From Cristatella mucedo (Eukaryota > Bryozoa > Phylactolaemata > Cristatellidae), in NCBI GenBank assembly GCA_009760855.2, contig WPIO01000017.1, positions 1,799,501 to 1,863,500 on the forward strand: a DNA stretch of 64,000 nt. Reading direction: 5' to 3'. Of the stretch, positions 36,325-47,849 are shown piece after piece. Numbering within the stretch: position 1 is the first letter of the stretch; each line of letters opens with the position of its first letter. Made by a program: the position numbers and the translations under genes. The notes beneath the pieces are model-generated. The model searched no databases. It was given only the letters and a program-made list of their open reading frames with translations, and was not told the origin of the DNA.

Positions 36325-36705
36325 TAATAGTAATAACAACACACTTGATAAAGCACGCTCAGGGAACTCAATCTCTCTCTAGGCGGTTTACATTTGCTGC
36401 AAAGGAAACACGATCGAATAGTTAGTAATAGCATGCTCAGTAAACACCAAGAACAACAAGGTTAGAGTTACATTCGCAGGGTCAGCATGCAAGTGTGGTT
36501 AGTGGCAGCATGCACAGTGTCAGCTTGCATAAGCACATAAAGGACGAATCTCAGGGACCCACTAAATGCTGTGATAATTAGGTGCCTTTTTAATTTCTTT
36601 TTAAATGCTGGTAAACAGGTGGGGGAGTAGATCTGATAGGTAGGTCGGAGCCAAAGAATGAAGGGACCTAAAAGTGAGGCATGGTTTAAGTGTAGGAAGT
36701 ATATA
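36325..36705 (-). mobile_element. LINE-A 3' end (antisense)
   Basis: TAATAGTAATAACA is followed by CACTTGATAAAGCACGCTCA, GGGAACTCAATCTCTCTCTA and GGCGGTTTACATTTGCTGCA, then the UTR landmarks up to 'gatctgataggtaggtcggagcc', which lies in the RT C-terminus. Confidence 0.8.
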
Positions 36706-36798
36706 TAGCTGCAATGATGCTAGCCTTCGTACAGATTTTTCTCTGCACAAGCAGTACTGCTAGCACCAGACAAGGCGACCAGCATAAAACAAAAATAC

Positions 36799-36968
36799 TA
36801 GCTAATTTGATGGCCTCTTTTGTATAGCGACGTAAGAGCCTTTACGGCTATCACCACCGCTTGCAGCGGCGATAAAGAATCACCCTCAGCAGGATACGAA
36901 ACCGCCACCGCGGGACCGAGGTCGTAAAAAGCAACCGCCTTACCTAGTATACCATCACGGCTCGCCTA
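36799..36968 (-). mobile_element. tRNA-derived SINE (antisense, full length)
   Basis: Reversed family: ATTTGATGGCCTCTTTTGTA, GCCTTTACGGCTATCACCAC, CGCTTGCAGCGGCGATAAAG, a decayed B box, CGAGGTCGTAAAAAGC and ACCATCACGGCTCGCC, which is the 5' end of the tRNA-like head. Confidence 0.8.
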
Positions 36969-37230
36969 AAGGAGCAAGGCTTGATGCCGGAGGTGGCCGC
37001 TGAATGCTCCACAGCATAATTAATATAATGAAGGCTTCACAGTATAATAATGTACGATGCAGGCCTCATTGTGGGGGAACCTTACTTGGCCTGCCCAAGG
37101 CAGCAGGTATGTCAGCTCCCCTGGGCTAAAGCTCAAACGCCAGTGGATAGATCATGGCACATCATTATGTAGTATTAGACTTGTAACTACCTTGTAAGAC
37201 ATCTTTCATTCCTTACTTACCTTCCTAGCT

Positions 37231-37440
37231 ATGCTGCTATTGCGACTGGATGGCCATTACTTTCGCGGTCACTATTCGGTGAAGAGTGTGCTTCCGAAAA
37301 CTTCATACAAGCTTGGTGGTAGTGTTGCTGCTTTCCTAAACCAGTCCTATCAACCGGCTACACCGGATGTACTTGCTACCTTGGATCCTGATGTTAAAAA
37401 CGTGAAGTGCGGCTTCCTCGGCCGGACAGAACTAGATTAA
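37231..37440 (+). other. Unassigned open frame with acceptor-like flank
   Basis: An ATG-initiated frame of 69 codons (GHYFRGHYSVKSVLPKTSYK, then QPATPDVLATLDPDVK) follows the acceptor-like TTACCTTCCTAG. Joining it to exon 1 (phase 0) would shift the frame and stop, so it is not an in-phase exon of the plexin-like gene. Function unknown; it may be chance or an old insertion. Confidence 0.2.
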
Positions 37441-37555
37441 AAACACAGCGCTCACAACGGTGCTAGTCTCAGCCACTGCCGATGAATGCTGGTGATGCCT
37501 GAGCCATGTGTCACGGCTCAGGAACTAAGACCTTGTCTTGAGACGTGGTCCAGGC

Positions 37556-38735
37556 CGTTGGGGGGCCATAGCATTAGAACGCTCATGAACTATGCTGTGA
37601 AATTTAGTTGATAATCTCGGACCACTGGTTTTTATAATGTGTAATCAAAACAGCAGCTATGCAATGCGTATTTTGGAATTGGCTGTTCTATCACAGTTTA
37701 AAAATGTATAGAGGCTGGCTACCCGAGCTATCAGAGGCCTTAGCATGAGAATGCCGATGAGCTGAACTGTGAAATTTGATCGGTTTACGCGGAACACGGT
37801 TTTTAATCATGTCAGATCAAAACTGCAGTCGAACGACACCTATTATGGAAATGGCAGTTGTATCGCAGTTTGAAATTGCACGGCAGCCGGGCAAATACTG
37901 GCCATTTCTTGAGAACGCCTACGAGCAATCGCACGATGTTTTGTGGGTAAATCCCGAACACCGTTTTCTATAATGTGGAATCTAAACTGACTTGCGAAAC
38001 TCTACAATAGAAATGGCAGCTGTATCACAGTTTGATTATATAGGGAGGATGGCTGGCTCGGGCCATTAGAGGCAATAGCAGGAGAATGCGAAATTGCAAT
38101 CACATGAAATTCAGTGGGTAAACTTGGAACAGTGTTTGCCATAATTTGCAATGAAAATCGCAGTGACGCGAAGCTTTTTGTTGAAATGGCAGCTGCATTA
38201 ACAGTTTGACTGTTTAGGGCTAGCAGTCGGGTAAGGACATCAGAGGCCATAGCCTGAGAACATGCGAGCACGATCGGCTGAGTTTTGGTGGGTAAACCTT
38301 GCATACTGTGTCCTATCATTCAAAGTCAAAATCACACTTGTGCAAAGCCTTTTATGGGAAATGTAGCTTTAGAAGTTGGATTTTTTTTGGGCTACCATCT
38401 GTGCCGGGCCATCGGAAGCCATAGCATGAAAACGCCGCCATGCAATGGGCTGCAATTTTGTTAGTAAACTTGGCACATAGTTCTCTATAATTTGAAATGA
38501 AAACCGCAGTTGTTCGACACGTTTTGTGAAAATTGAAGCTGTATCGTCGTTCGTATGACTTAAAAGGCTGGCTGATTATGGCGATTTGAGGCCACAATAC
38601 GAGGAAGCACAAGCTCCATTGCATGAAATTCGGTGGGTAAACCCGTAAAACCCTTCTGGATATTTTGGAATCAAACCTGCAGTTTTCTGACGTTTATTGC
38701 TGAAATTTCAGCTGTATTGTAGATTACCCAGTGTA
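37556..38735 (+). repeat. Diverged tandem array, period about 172 bp
   Basis: About seven units. The landmark AAATGGCAGCTGTATC(ACAGTTT), or its variants, falls at about 37681, 37853, 38015, 38188, 38363, 38535 and 38707, which is 162-175 bp apart. Each unit also has GGCCATnAGAGGCCATAGCAT, a GGTGGGTAAAC phrase, and TATAATnTGnAATnAAAAnnGCAG. Units differ by many substitutions and small indels, so the array is old. It is non-coding. Confidence 0.85.
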
Positions 38736-39790
38736 TCTCATTTAATCGTATGACCATTCAGGCGTTCAACAGTGGCCATGACCTGCACTAAAGGCTATGC
38801 AACCAAAGTTCAAATCAGCTCAAATGCCAATGCCACACCCAGAAGCACAACTGACTGCCCATTACATGGCGCTATGCAACCTCGGCCACAGATTATTGTA
38901 TAATCGGTTCCAAGCCTTGATAATTCAGGAACCGCAAATAAAGGGTCTGTCATAATCTGGCTGATTTAGCTCACTTGCTTCAATGACGATCTTTTGAAGA
39001 GCGTAGGATTTCTCCATATTCCTGGCATAAAATAGATGAGAAAATCGTACCTGACCTGAACATTTTCAAACTGGATTTGTACAAAGAAAATACTGTAGCA
39101 GAGAGGCATGGCCGATATTACAGTAAAAAGGAATGTACATTGGTATTCACTTTGTATGGGGCTGCTCTTCATGCCAGGTAAGCTCGCAGCTCAAGCAAAG
39201 CTGAACTAAGAAAATTAGAGCTGAACATCTTCGGGTACTAACCCGTAATAAACTGCACGACTACTTCTCACTTAAGGATGTTGAATATTGCAGAGATTAT
39301 AGTATTCTTCGTTGCTGATTTGGCATAAGCATTAGCCAAGGAAAATCCTCGCGACAACTGATATTTGCAGCTACACACGGCTAAAGAGTTCTTAGAGTTC
39401 TTAGTTCTTAGTTCGTAGCTAAAGTTCTTATGAGAGGTGCACTTCATCGTTGGAATAATCTTATATGCTAGTTATGAAAGTGTCAAGGCAAGTCATATTA
39501 TCACTCGTGCAACTGCCACTATGTTCAAAGGTTTATAGGCTTTTCGCCCAGCCAGATCAGGTGAAGGACACCTAATCGTGAACCGTTGTGACCTCTGGAA
39601 GTTACAGATGCCAGTTCTCTTATTTTACTGTCTAGTGGCCTCTGCTTTCATAGCTTGCATGCATATTCATAAGCAACTCTCACTGGCCACTAAATCAGAT
39701 GCTCAGAAGTAATGAACCGTTGCGTAACAGTCGCACCTGTTAGCCTCCATGGGCCAATGGCTCTTGTTTATAACAGTAAAATATTAAGAG
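38736..39790. other. Intron 1: no supported feature
   Basis: A small cluster of TTCTTAG repeats lies at about 39387-39430. Nothing else recognised. Confidence 0.35.
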
Positions 39791-39960
39791 CCGTGATACA
39801 CCAAGATGTAAGGTGCTCGCTTTTCATGATAGAGGTCGTGGATTCTAATCCGGCAGTTGGCTATCCTTTATGGCCGACTGCAAGCGATAGTGATAGCCAT
39901 TAGGCTCTCCTGCCACTGTATTCATCTGGATGTCCATCCAGCTGATTTTTTTTATTAAGT
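39791..39960 (+). mobile_element. tRNA-derived SINE
   Basis: Head GCCGTGATACACCAAGATGT, AAGGTGCTCGCTTTTCATGA, B box GTGGATTCTAATCC, body GGCTATCCTTTATGGCCGAC and TGATAGCCATTAGGCTCTCC, and tail CAGCTGATTTTTTTTATTA. Confidence 0.8.
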
Positions 39961-40264
39961 AAGCCAATGACATCCCTTGCCCAGGATAGTGCACCTAAGC
40001 TGGTCCGGTCCTCAACCCTCTCTAAAGATGAACTCGTTGTCATGAGTCCACATGACTCTTCATGGATATTACTTTAGCCAATGCATAGAAATACATCATG
40101 GATTAAAAGAAATTTGTTAGGTATTACTAAACATCAATTTTTAAGAATGTTAAACCCCCTCCCAGACTTCAAAGGGCCGGGTCAAACAGAATTTGTCGAT
40201 GTGGTTATTTATTTATTAGTAGATCTTTGTATCCACTAAAAATGTGGTGGCAAAAACCAAGAGT
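39961..40264. other. Intron 1: no supported feature
   Basis: AT-rich sequence with no recognised feature. Confidence 0.35.
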
Positions 40265-41668
40265 AAGAGCAATTGCACTGGCTCGAGAATGACATGGAGG
40301 GACTACTGAATATAGAACAGTTTTCCCTACTCCCATCTCGCCTGGGCATCACTGGCACTGCTCTGCAATGGTTCAGGTCATATCTCAGTGGGAGACTCCA
40401 GAGTAGTGACGTGAATGGACAACGATCATCCGAGGTACCTCTGAAATATGGGGTACCTCAGGGCTCCGTGCTAGGTCCGGATTTTTCACGGTTTATAATC
40501 TCTCTCTCTCTTGCCGATGTGATTGTCAAGCACCATCTAAACTTTCACTTCTATGCGGATGACACTCAGTTGTACCTTTGCTTTGATCCCTCCCAGCCTT
40601 CGAGCACCTCGAATTCTCTGAACTCCCTTGTTGCATGTATTCATGACATCCACTAATGGATGGTAGCAAATTTTCTTAAATTAAATGATGATAAAACTAA
40701 CTTACTAGTTATGGGAAAGCCATGTGTGATTCGGAAATTGGAAAGGTTAACGCTCAAAATCGGCTCTACTAGCAAATCTCCTGTTGAATCCGCACGAAAT
40801 ATAGATGTCATGTTCCAAAGTGATATTTCGTTAGGCAATCACATCTGCTCCACAGTCAAGTCTGCCTACTTTCAGCTACATAACATTGCTAAAATTCGGG
40901 TTTGTTTAGACAGGGATACCACATCTAAATTTGTCCATGCATTTGTTACATCCATTCTTGACTTCTGTAACTCACTGCTTGCCGGCCTACCGACCTACCG
41001 ACCTGTACACTCAGGCACTTACAACTGATGCAAAACTATGCAGCTAGGCTTGTCTATCGTGAGCATTACAGCGGTTACATCACACCACTTCTCGTTGATC
41101 TGCACTGGCTAACAGGCAAGCAACGCATTGACTTTAAGGTTTTTTCACTTACTTTCAGGTCCCTTCATTCTTTGGCTCCAGCCTACCTATCAGATCTGCA
41201 TCACCACCAGGCTAAGCATCGTACCACCCGTTTTTTGTAATCTAACTACCTACACCTACACTCCCCTAACTCTACCTATGCGTCATACAAACCTCAAATC
41301 CTTTCGAGACCGTGCCTTTAGTTTGTTTGCTCCCAAAGCCTGGAACTCACTCCCGACTTGCGTCTTAAAATCTCCTGACTGACCACATTTAAAATGAAAC
41401 TAATAACATACATATTAAAGACAGACTTAGTGGGTTCCTGTGATTCGTCCTTTATGTGCTAATGCGTGGTGACACTGTGCATGCTGCCACTAACCATACT
41501 TGCATGCTGACCCTGTGCATGTCACCTCTAACCATGTTATTCATGTTGTTTGTCGAGCTTGCTACCACTAACCATTCGATCGTGTTTCCTTAACAGGAGT
41601 TGTAAAGCGTCCAGAAAGAGATTGAGTTCGCTGAGGGAGCTTTATCAAATGTATTGGTATTACTATTG
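40265..41668 (+). pseudogene. LINE-A reverse transcriptase and 3' end, sense
   Basis: The second long LINE-A copy. It has SRLGITGTALQWFRSYLSGR, YGVPQGSVLGP, HFYADDTQLYL (YADD at 40552-40563) and a TAA at 40654 where the 33-kb copy also breaks. NFLKLNDDKTNLLVMGKP, KSAYFQLHNIAKIRVCLD and C-terminal blocks follow up to about 41382, then the 3' UTR and the block AAGCGTCCAGAAAGAGATTG. It joins a (TA)n array instead of a clean (TTA)n tail. Frame changes at about 41028 and 41128 make it inactive. Confidence 0.85.

Positions 41669-41736
<68 letters not shown>
41669..41736 (+). repeat. (TA)n microsatellite
   Basis: About 66 bp of TA directly downstream of a LINE-A 3' end. Confidence 0.97.
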
Positions 41737-41738
<2 letters not shown>

Positions 41739-42761
41739 CGCTACTCCAGCCGCACTCTTGCTAACAGAAAAGTGTGCAATAGCGCCTTCTTGGCAACCAC
41801 AACAGCTAGACTTTCGCGTCTCTTTGTAGACATTTTAGAGATAAAAATCCTTGTACTATAAGTTTGAACAAATCCGTCCACATTTTCCCCACCCGTAATT
41901 CAGTCTATAACAAATTATAAGAAGGCTGCTAGAATCTTTCGGAATTTCGTAGAGGCTTTTCCATATAACCAACCAACACTATGTACCCCTGATCGCGGTT
42001 ATACTAGAAATTTCTTGGAAAGAGCCTTAGTAATTCCGTGGAACATTGTTGGCCAAATATCCTGCGAACCGATGACATGCTCGATCAAAGACTCACGTTA
42101 GCTTGTGATGCTATGGGGGTTCTCTTGTATAGTCAGAGGAGGTAGCGGCAGTCTACGAAAAGCTGACTTCAATACACATATACGAGTTTGGACAAAGCCC
42201 CAAAAAATTAGAGCTAGCATGATAAGTGGATTGCGTTTGTTTGCGTTTGCATTGGCAGCTTCGAGGCGGTAGAAGAAGGAAAGAGGGTAACGTCGGTCCT
42301 GGAAGAAAAATGGCGGAAGTCTAAAGAAAGCGATGTCCATGGTCATGCGAGCCGTCTTGCAATAGGCTGATCTATGCAAGCTGTTAGCCAAATCAGGCAG
42401 TGACCAGTAAAGCATGCTTGGTGTGGGAGTCGATCTCGGCGGTTGACACTGTGGAGGAAAAGCCGTCAACCTGTGCAGCGTCGGTGGGCTAATACCCGGA
42501 CGCTTCAGAAAACTGAACCCATCAGTTCGTGTACGCTCTAATATTGAAGGTCCAATATTGACGGAATAATTATTTGAGCGAATCGGTATTATTTAAGCAA
42601 CACATTACTTTAACTAGCTCGAATCAATCAAGCAAGCGCTCATAAGAAACCCATGCAAATACGCGATCAGTTATTAAGTAATCATGGTAAGTATACTTAC
42701 GAGTAAAAACATGTGAATGATCGTTGCTAACCTTTGTAACTGCCTAAATACCACGCAAACA
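41737..42761. other. Intron 1: no supported feature
   Basis: A 123-codon frame on the - strand (42098-42469) is rich in proline and serine without a motif. I do not support it as a gene. Confidence 0.35.
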
Positions 42762-42780
42762 CACACACACGCACGCACGA

Positions 42781-42830
<50 letters not shown>
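42762..42830 (+). repeat. (CA)n microsatellite
   Basis: A CA array with a CGCACGCACGAACC interruption near its start. Confidence 0.97.
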
Positions 42831-42832
<2 letters not shown>

Positions 42833-43341
42833 TGCCAACGATTAGTTTGCTCACATCAGTGAGACATATCTCGAAAAAGTATACAAGAACCAATAAGTAT
42901 TATAAATGCGTTCATAACCATTGAAGGTGCTTTTTCACGAAAGGCTGACGATCAATGTAGCGTCTAATTAAGCTCAAACTTAAGACTATAAACCTGGGCT
43001 ACTACAACAAAGTAAGCCTAAAAGCATCGGATAGCCATTGATATTAACCAACGAGTAGCTTTGCCTAAGCAAAGCATGGGTACTTTTGTTGTTCAAACGT
43101 GCTTAGCAGGTCACAGTAAGAACAGCACTGCTTCACGGCCGGCACTGCCTAGGCTGAATTCATTCCAATGAGTCATTCTTCATTGTTAGCCAATAAGGTG
43201 CTACTTGTCTTTTAGCTCCCTTCTGCGTGTGCCCAGTGCTCATAAGCAGCTAAAGCAGGTTGACAGGCCAGACACCGCCGGCTCACCTGCTTGACTACTA
43301 AGGACTTGCGTGCTATGTGCCAGCTTTATTTTCATTTGCAG
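42831..43341. other. 3' end of intron 1
   Basis: No repeat family recognised. It ends in the acceptor TTTATTTTCATTTGCAG before exon 2. Confidence 0.6.
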
Positions 43342-43479
43342 TCCTACCTATCCATAAACATGCAGAGTAAAAATTACTTGATGTATGACATGATTGGATT
43401 CAGCATACCAGGATCAGGAGTGCAAGGTACTAATATCACCTTCATCGACAACAAGCTGATCGTCCCGGTAGCTAACATG
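43342..43479 (+). CDS. Plexin-like exon 2: end of sema-like propeller
   Basis: 46 codons, phase 0 at both ends, flanked by TTTGCAG and GTGCGT. The product begins SYLSINMQSKNYLMYDMIGF and continues through GTNITFIDNKLIVPVANM. Plexin propellers end with '..DM.FxxxxxxLYVxTxxxVxxVPVxxC'. DMIGF, then NKLIVPVA and the next exon's LYAVDTIDEC, reproduce that ending. It joins exon 1's GSIIR in phase with no insertion, although a hidden phase-0 exon in the 17.5-kb intron cannot be ruled out. Confidence 0.75.
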
Positions 43480-43589
43480 GTGCGTCCTTGCCAGTTGCTA
43501 ATTTGCCTCTTTCACTGAGCAGTATTCACCTTGTGCATATGTCTGCTTTTGCTTCTGCTCATAGTCGCACGCTGGCTGGCTTTTTGCAG

Positions 43590-43690
43590 CTCTATGCCGT
43601 GGACACCATTGACGAGTGCAATTACATTACATGCAGCGACTGTGTCACGTGGAAGAACAAGTCTTGTGGGTGGTGCTACAGTACCAGCAG
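43590..43690 (+). CDS. Plexin-like exon 3: start of PSI1
   Basis: 33 codons plus two bases, phase 0 to 2, flanked by TTTTTGCAG and GTGAGG. LYAVDTIDEC closes the propeller. NYITCSDCVTWKNKSCGWCY is the PSI core 'CxxC...CGWC'. Intron 2 is only 110 bp. PSI modules are small disulfide-rich wedges between the sema and IPT domains. Confidence 0.85.
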
Positions 43691-43884
43691 GTGAGGTGTG
43701 CTTCGAGCGAGCTGGCTAGCAACGAAGCGCTTCTCAAATGCGATACTGCCTATCAACATCTGCATCAGGAATTTGAGCCTCCCTAGACATGCTCACATGC
43801 AGGAGTGCATGTACAATTGGCAGGTGGATATTTAGTCCGTGGACATAGCAACAGGTGACTAGAAGGCCCAGGTGCTTCTTGATC

Positions 43885-44375
43885 AACCTGACGTAACATT
43901 CTTCGAGGTTTAAAAAGAAGCTTAAACCACGTCATTTTACAGCATTTAGTGGGTCCTTGTGATTTGACCTTCGTGTGTGTATGCATGCTGAAACTGTGAC
44001 TGGTGCTGCTAACCAACTCTATATGCTCACCCTGTGAATGTCACATCTTCAAGGTCATGCTTGAGGATATTGTGAATGTTAACACTAATCATGTGGTCAT
44101 GCTTTCTTTCTAGCACCGGTAAAGTTCTTATTTAGTGGGTCCCTGTGAATTGTCCTGTATGTGCTTATGCGTGCTGACACTGTTGCATGCTGCCACTAAC
44201 CATACTTGCATGCTGACTCTGTGCATGTCACCCCTAACCATGTTATTCATGCTGTTTAATAAGCATGATAACACTCACCACTTGATTGTGTTTCCTTTGC
44301 GCAAATGTAAAGCGCCTAGAAAGAGATTGAGTTCTCTGAGGGCACTTTATTAAGTTTGTTATTATTATGCTTCTG
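43885..44375 (+). mobile_element. Two adjacent LINE-A 3' fragments in intron 3
   Basis: The first (about 43900-44120) runs GGTTTAAAAAGAAGCTTAAA, TTAGTGGGTCCTTGTGATTT and the following UTR. The second (about 44125-44370) restarts at TTAGTGGGTCCCTGTGAATT and reaches AAAGCGCCTAGAAAGAGATT, GAGTTCTCTGAGGGCACTTT and a TTATTATT tail. Both are sense to the gene and non-coding. Confidence 0.8.
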
Positions 44376-44566
44376 TGGTAATCTAGATCTTAATAATTGT
44401 ATACAATTATATACAAATTATAAAATTAAAAATAATATAAAGTGTCATGTGTCTGAGCCGGTGTCTTGTACGATACCTTACCAGACAAGCAAGTCGGGCA
44501 GTGAAAAATCTAACCCAAGAATAGTAGTCAGTAGACTGCTTCGTATGTCTGCATTATGTCTTGTAG

Positions 44567-44687
44567 TTGCACAGCATATACGAAATGCCCGGTGGGATGG
44601 ATCCCAGCCAATCCGATATTTACGCCGTCATGTCCGGGACCAGACACCATCAACCCTAACTCGGCTGCTATCGGATCCAGCGTCTCT
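44567..44687 (+). CDS. Plexin-like exon 4: end of PSI1, start of IPT1
   Basis: The exon starts with one base completing a serine codon (AG + T), then 40 codons, ending in phase 0 before GTAACT. It supplies the last PSI1 cysteines (SCTAYTKCPVGW, then PSCPGPDTINP), giving eight in all, and begins IPT1 with SAAIGSSVSV. The donor was chosen because SVSV joins the next exon's VFINGTG in frame. Confidence 0.85.
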
Positions 44688-44820
44688 GTAACTATGAGAG
44701 AGCAGTGTGCTCCTCTCGCTTTTAACATGCTGCTTTGAAACAACTACAACACCAACAATTTTCTTCTTTGCAAATCTCATGAAATTCAACATGCCATGAA
44801 ATGCATGTTTGTGGTTTCAG

Positions 44821-44971
44821 GTTTTTATAAACGGAACTGGTGCCCAGCCTGGCAGTAGATGCAGCTTCTCAAAGGTGGGAGTTGTTCCATTCGTGTCTAC
44901 GACCAAGACCACCAGCACAGCCACCATATTGCAGTGCACTGCACCAAATGCCTCATATTTTTCCACCAACG
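44821..44971 (+). CDS. Plexin-like exon 5: IPT1 core
   Basis: 50 codons plus one base, phase 0 to 1, flanked by GGTTTCAG and GTATGT. VFINGTGAQPGSRCSFS, then ATILQCTAPNASYF, give the typical IPT strand pattern with two cysteines 25 residues apart. IPT/TIG domains are immunoglobulin-like folds making up the plexin stalk. Confidence 0.85.
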
Positions 44972-45159
44972 GTATGTACATGGCCTTTTTAAGGTTAAAG
45001 GTGGTTTTCTGCAGCCTACTTTTGAGTGTGACACGTCATAACCCGAATCTCTAAGAGACTACTATGTGTAAGGCGCTATTATATTATATCATTCCAGTTG
45101 ATGGGTCACAATCAATGTTTACATTTAAGCTTAGATTATTCTCCCTTGCAGCCTACCAT

Positions 45160-45265
45160 ATAGATTCTAAGCTTTGCAAGCCATTTGACAATGCTTCTTT
45201 CATAGCATATGTAAAGTGCATAGAAAGAGAATAATTTATCTGTTGGTGTTATATAAATATTGTAG
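45160..45265 (+). mobile_element. LINE-A 3' tail, degraded
   Basis: CATATGTAAAGTGCATAGAA, then AGAGAATAATTTATCTGTTG, in intron 5, resembles the LINE-A terminus with a lost tail. Confidence 0.5.
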
Positions 45266-45944
45266 TTATTTTTATTCGAAACATATGGTACTGCTATGTA
45301 CTCATGTTGGTTATGTACTGTTCACAATATTGAGTAGCCTTATGGTTTAATGGCTACATGGGGTGGGACACGCAGCATATTTCTGCCCCTAAATGTTGTC
45401 TTGTCGTGCTCAACTTTTGAAGTACGAGGAATGTGTACCCATTTGGTACCGTCCTGCAGAAGCTGCTGCCGTTATTCAATCACCTTCGAAAAGGTACAAA
45501 GCTCGACTATAATTTAAAAGCACCGGAGCAGCTTTCGACATTGGCTCGTGAAAGCTTGGCAAACTTAATTTTTACGTTTCTGTGTGTACAGAACGTGGTG
45601 CATCAGCAAATGTAGTTGGGTAACTTTTCGTTCAACTTTGGGTCATACATTTCAGAATTAATCTGGAATATGAGACATTATCGGTGCCAAAGCTATTTGC
45701 ACGTCATTTTCAGAACATTGTGGACACTTGCGAAATGATTCATCGGTTAGTGGCAGGTAGAAGCAAGACTTTGAAGATAGTTTCAGATGCAGTTCAATTG
45801 TGCCGATCTGATGATTGAAGGCTTCTACTTTGCAAAGGCTACTAATATTCTCTACAGTGCTGAAAGAACTGCTGTTCACGATTGGCGAGGCAGTGTGTAC
45901 TTTAATAAATTGATCGAGACAATATTTCAGGTTGACATGCAGCT

Positions 45945-46800
45945 TTTTCTGCCTGTCTGCATCTCCGTCTGTAACTCCACACAGACTATGTAGGTGTTAT
46001 GCAGGGACAGTTTTTCTTATAGCATACTCACAGCCTAAGCGGCTTTCGGTATGCATTCGGTAGCCAGCAGACTTTATCTCAAGCAACAAAGAGAAAGTGA
46101 GAATCATAGCAGAGTCAGGAAAACAGTTGAGCTAGTGAGTGTAGCATGGAAAAAGCAGTTCAGGACTGCTGGAAACTATTTGCCATAGTCGGCATCAGAA
46201 GAGTAGTTGTCGTTGCATAAGACTCTTGGAAGTGAGTTCCACAGTCTAGGACCTGAAGAGCTAAAGCTTCTGTCGCCAGTGGTCATTAAGAAGAAGAATA
46301 TAACAGCTAACTAATCGTCCATACAGTCCCTGAGGGCACGAGGAGGCTGAAACTGGTGCAGCAGTTCAGCTAGGTATGAAGGAGCCAAGCCGTGGCAGGC
46401 CTTGTGGGTCAGCCTAAGACATTTGCTCTGTATCCGTTTTAACCAACAGGCAGTCATACTAGCTCTTTTAGCAAAGAAGACACGTGGTCAAACCTCTGGG
46501 ATTTGCAAACTAGCCTTGCAGCCATTTCTATAGCCATCTGCAGTGGCCTAGTTGCTTTTGTCGATAGCCCAGCCAAGAGGGAATTACAATAATCCAGCCG
46601 AGACACAACTAAGGAGGTAGTTAAATTTTTTGTAAGCCACCATGGACGACAGCTCCTAATCTTGGATAGGGATCGAATGTGATGGCTAGCTGCAGAAGCA
46701 GTCTTTTGAATGAAGCTTTTAAAATTTAGGCAGTTTTCGGAAACACCTAAATTTCGAGCTTTGAAATTTACATTTGTTAAACTAAGTGAGGCCTCCAATG
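45945..46800 (-). pseudogene. LINE-B reverse transcriptase end (antisense)
   Basis: On -, the frame at 46454-46798 reads SLSLTNVNFKARNLGV, HHIRSLSKIRS, LVVSRLDYCNSLLAGLSTKA and MAARLVCKSQRFDHVSSLL, the C-terminal reverse-transcriptase region of a CR1/Rex-like LINE. Downstream on - come a GLWNSLPR-like region and the 3' UTR, down to the GGAGTTACAGACGGAGATG end near 45968. It lies antisense in intron 5 and is broken. Confidence 0.85.
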
Positions 46801-46885
46801 TACGTCACAAGACAAGGCAATGACAAGACAAGTGGCTGGTTAAAAAAGTGAACTGGCAGGGAATCATTATTGCCATCATAAAAAT

Positions 46886-47053
46886 ATTAGCTGAATTAAC
46901 AGCCTCATTTATATAGCAGCAGAAGAGCCTTAACGGTTGTCACCACCAACAGCTTGCAGCCAGTAGGCAATAAAGGATCGCCCACTGCAGGATTAGAACC
47001 CACTACCTCGGTAGTGGAGAGCGAGAACCTTTACCTCGATGCCGTCATGATGT
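46886..47053 (-). mobile_element. tRNA-derived SINE (antisense)
   Basis: ATTAGCTGAATTAACAGCCT, AGAGCCTTAACGGTTGTCAC, AATAAAGGATCGCCCACTGC, AGGATTAGAACCCACTACCT and GATGCCGTCATGATG. Full length, with the B box altered by one base. Confidence 0.8.
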
Positions 47054-47392
47054 GTACTACCCTACGATTGTCTTGCAATACCAGTCGATCACCAAAGTTA
47101 TATAGCTTTAGTATTCTACTGCTGTTGTCCTTCTTGCTACCGTTCGTCATGCTTTAACCAAGAAAACTCATTTGACATAAATCATTTGTACGAAATATAG
47201 GCTTGGTTCTCTGCTATGCAGCATTGTGAAATTTCCACCAACAGCAATATAAAGACAGGGCTGCACTGTCTGTTGCTACTAGCTACCTTCTTGGCATACC
47301 TGCAAGTTCAAGCAGCTGCAAAGAATCTTTAGCCAACATATTAAGTTCCCAGTTAGTAGCAGCTTTAAGGAATGTTAGTTCTTCTGTTGCAG

Positions 47393-47492
47393 GAACATTC
47401 ACCGTCATGTTCAGTTTATACTACAGTGATGATCCCAACGTCATATATGGAGCAGCAGACTTTACGTATGTGGATTGCAGTATTCAGAAAAG
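47393..47492 (+). CDS. Plexin-like exon 6: end of IPT1
   Basis: Phase 1 to 2, flanked by TTCTGTTGCAG and GTAAAG. The joined glycine codon leads into TFTVMFSLYYSDDPNVIYGA, then ADFTYVDCSIQK. The last cysteine (YVDC) is the first of PSI2, the usual plexin arrangement. Confidence 0.85.
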
Positions 47493-47849
47493 GTAAAGCA
47501 GAAGTTCTTATTGTGTATATGCTTAGTAGCTCTGCCTCGTTAATTCCAGCCATCTCTTTATATGTCGGTCTCCCTCTTCCTGTCTCTGTCTATCTCACAA
47601 TCTGTGAGTAAACGTGTCTGCTTTCTGTCTCTCTTTCTATCTTTCAATCTTGCTGTTCGTCTGAGTTTCGACTGTCTGCCTTTTTGCTTCTCTCAGCCTC
47701 GGTCTCTCTTTCTCTGTTAACTTCACACCATAGTTTCAGTAAAGACATAGCTACTGAGTTGGCAGTGTTTTAAACAATCAGGCTTGGGCATTTAGTTGTG
47801 TGGAACATCCAACTGCCACTACTGTTCTTACTAAGCAATGCCAACACAG

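Noticed and set aside
37556-38735. Repeat array considered as a CRISPR-like locus
   Set aside because: Units are about 172 bp, diverged, without short identical repeats and unique spacers, in a eukaryotic intron.
42098-42469. 123-codon - strand frame
   Set aside because: No domain, no splice context, not repeated; length is within what chance allows in 64 kb.
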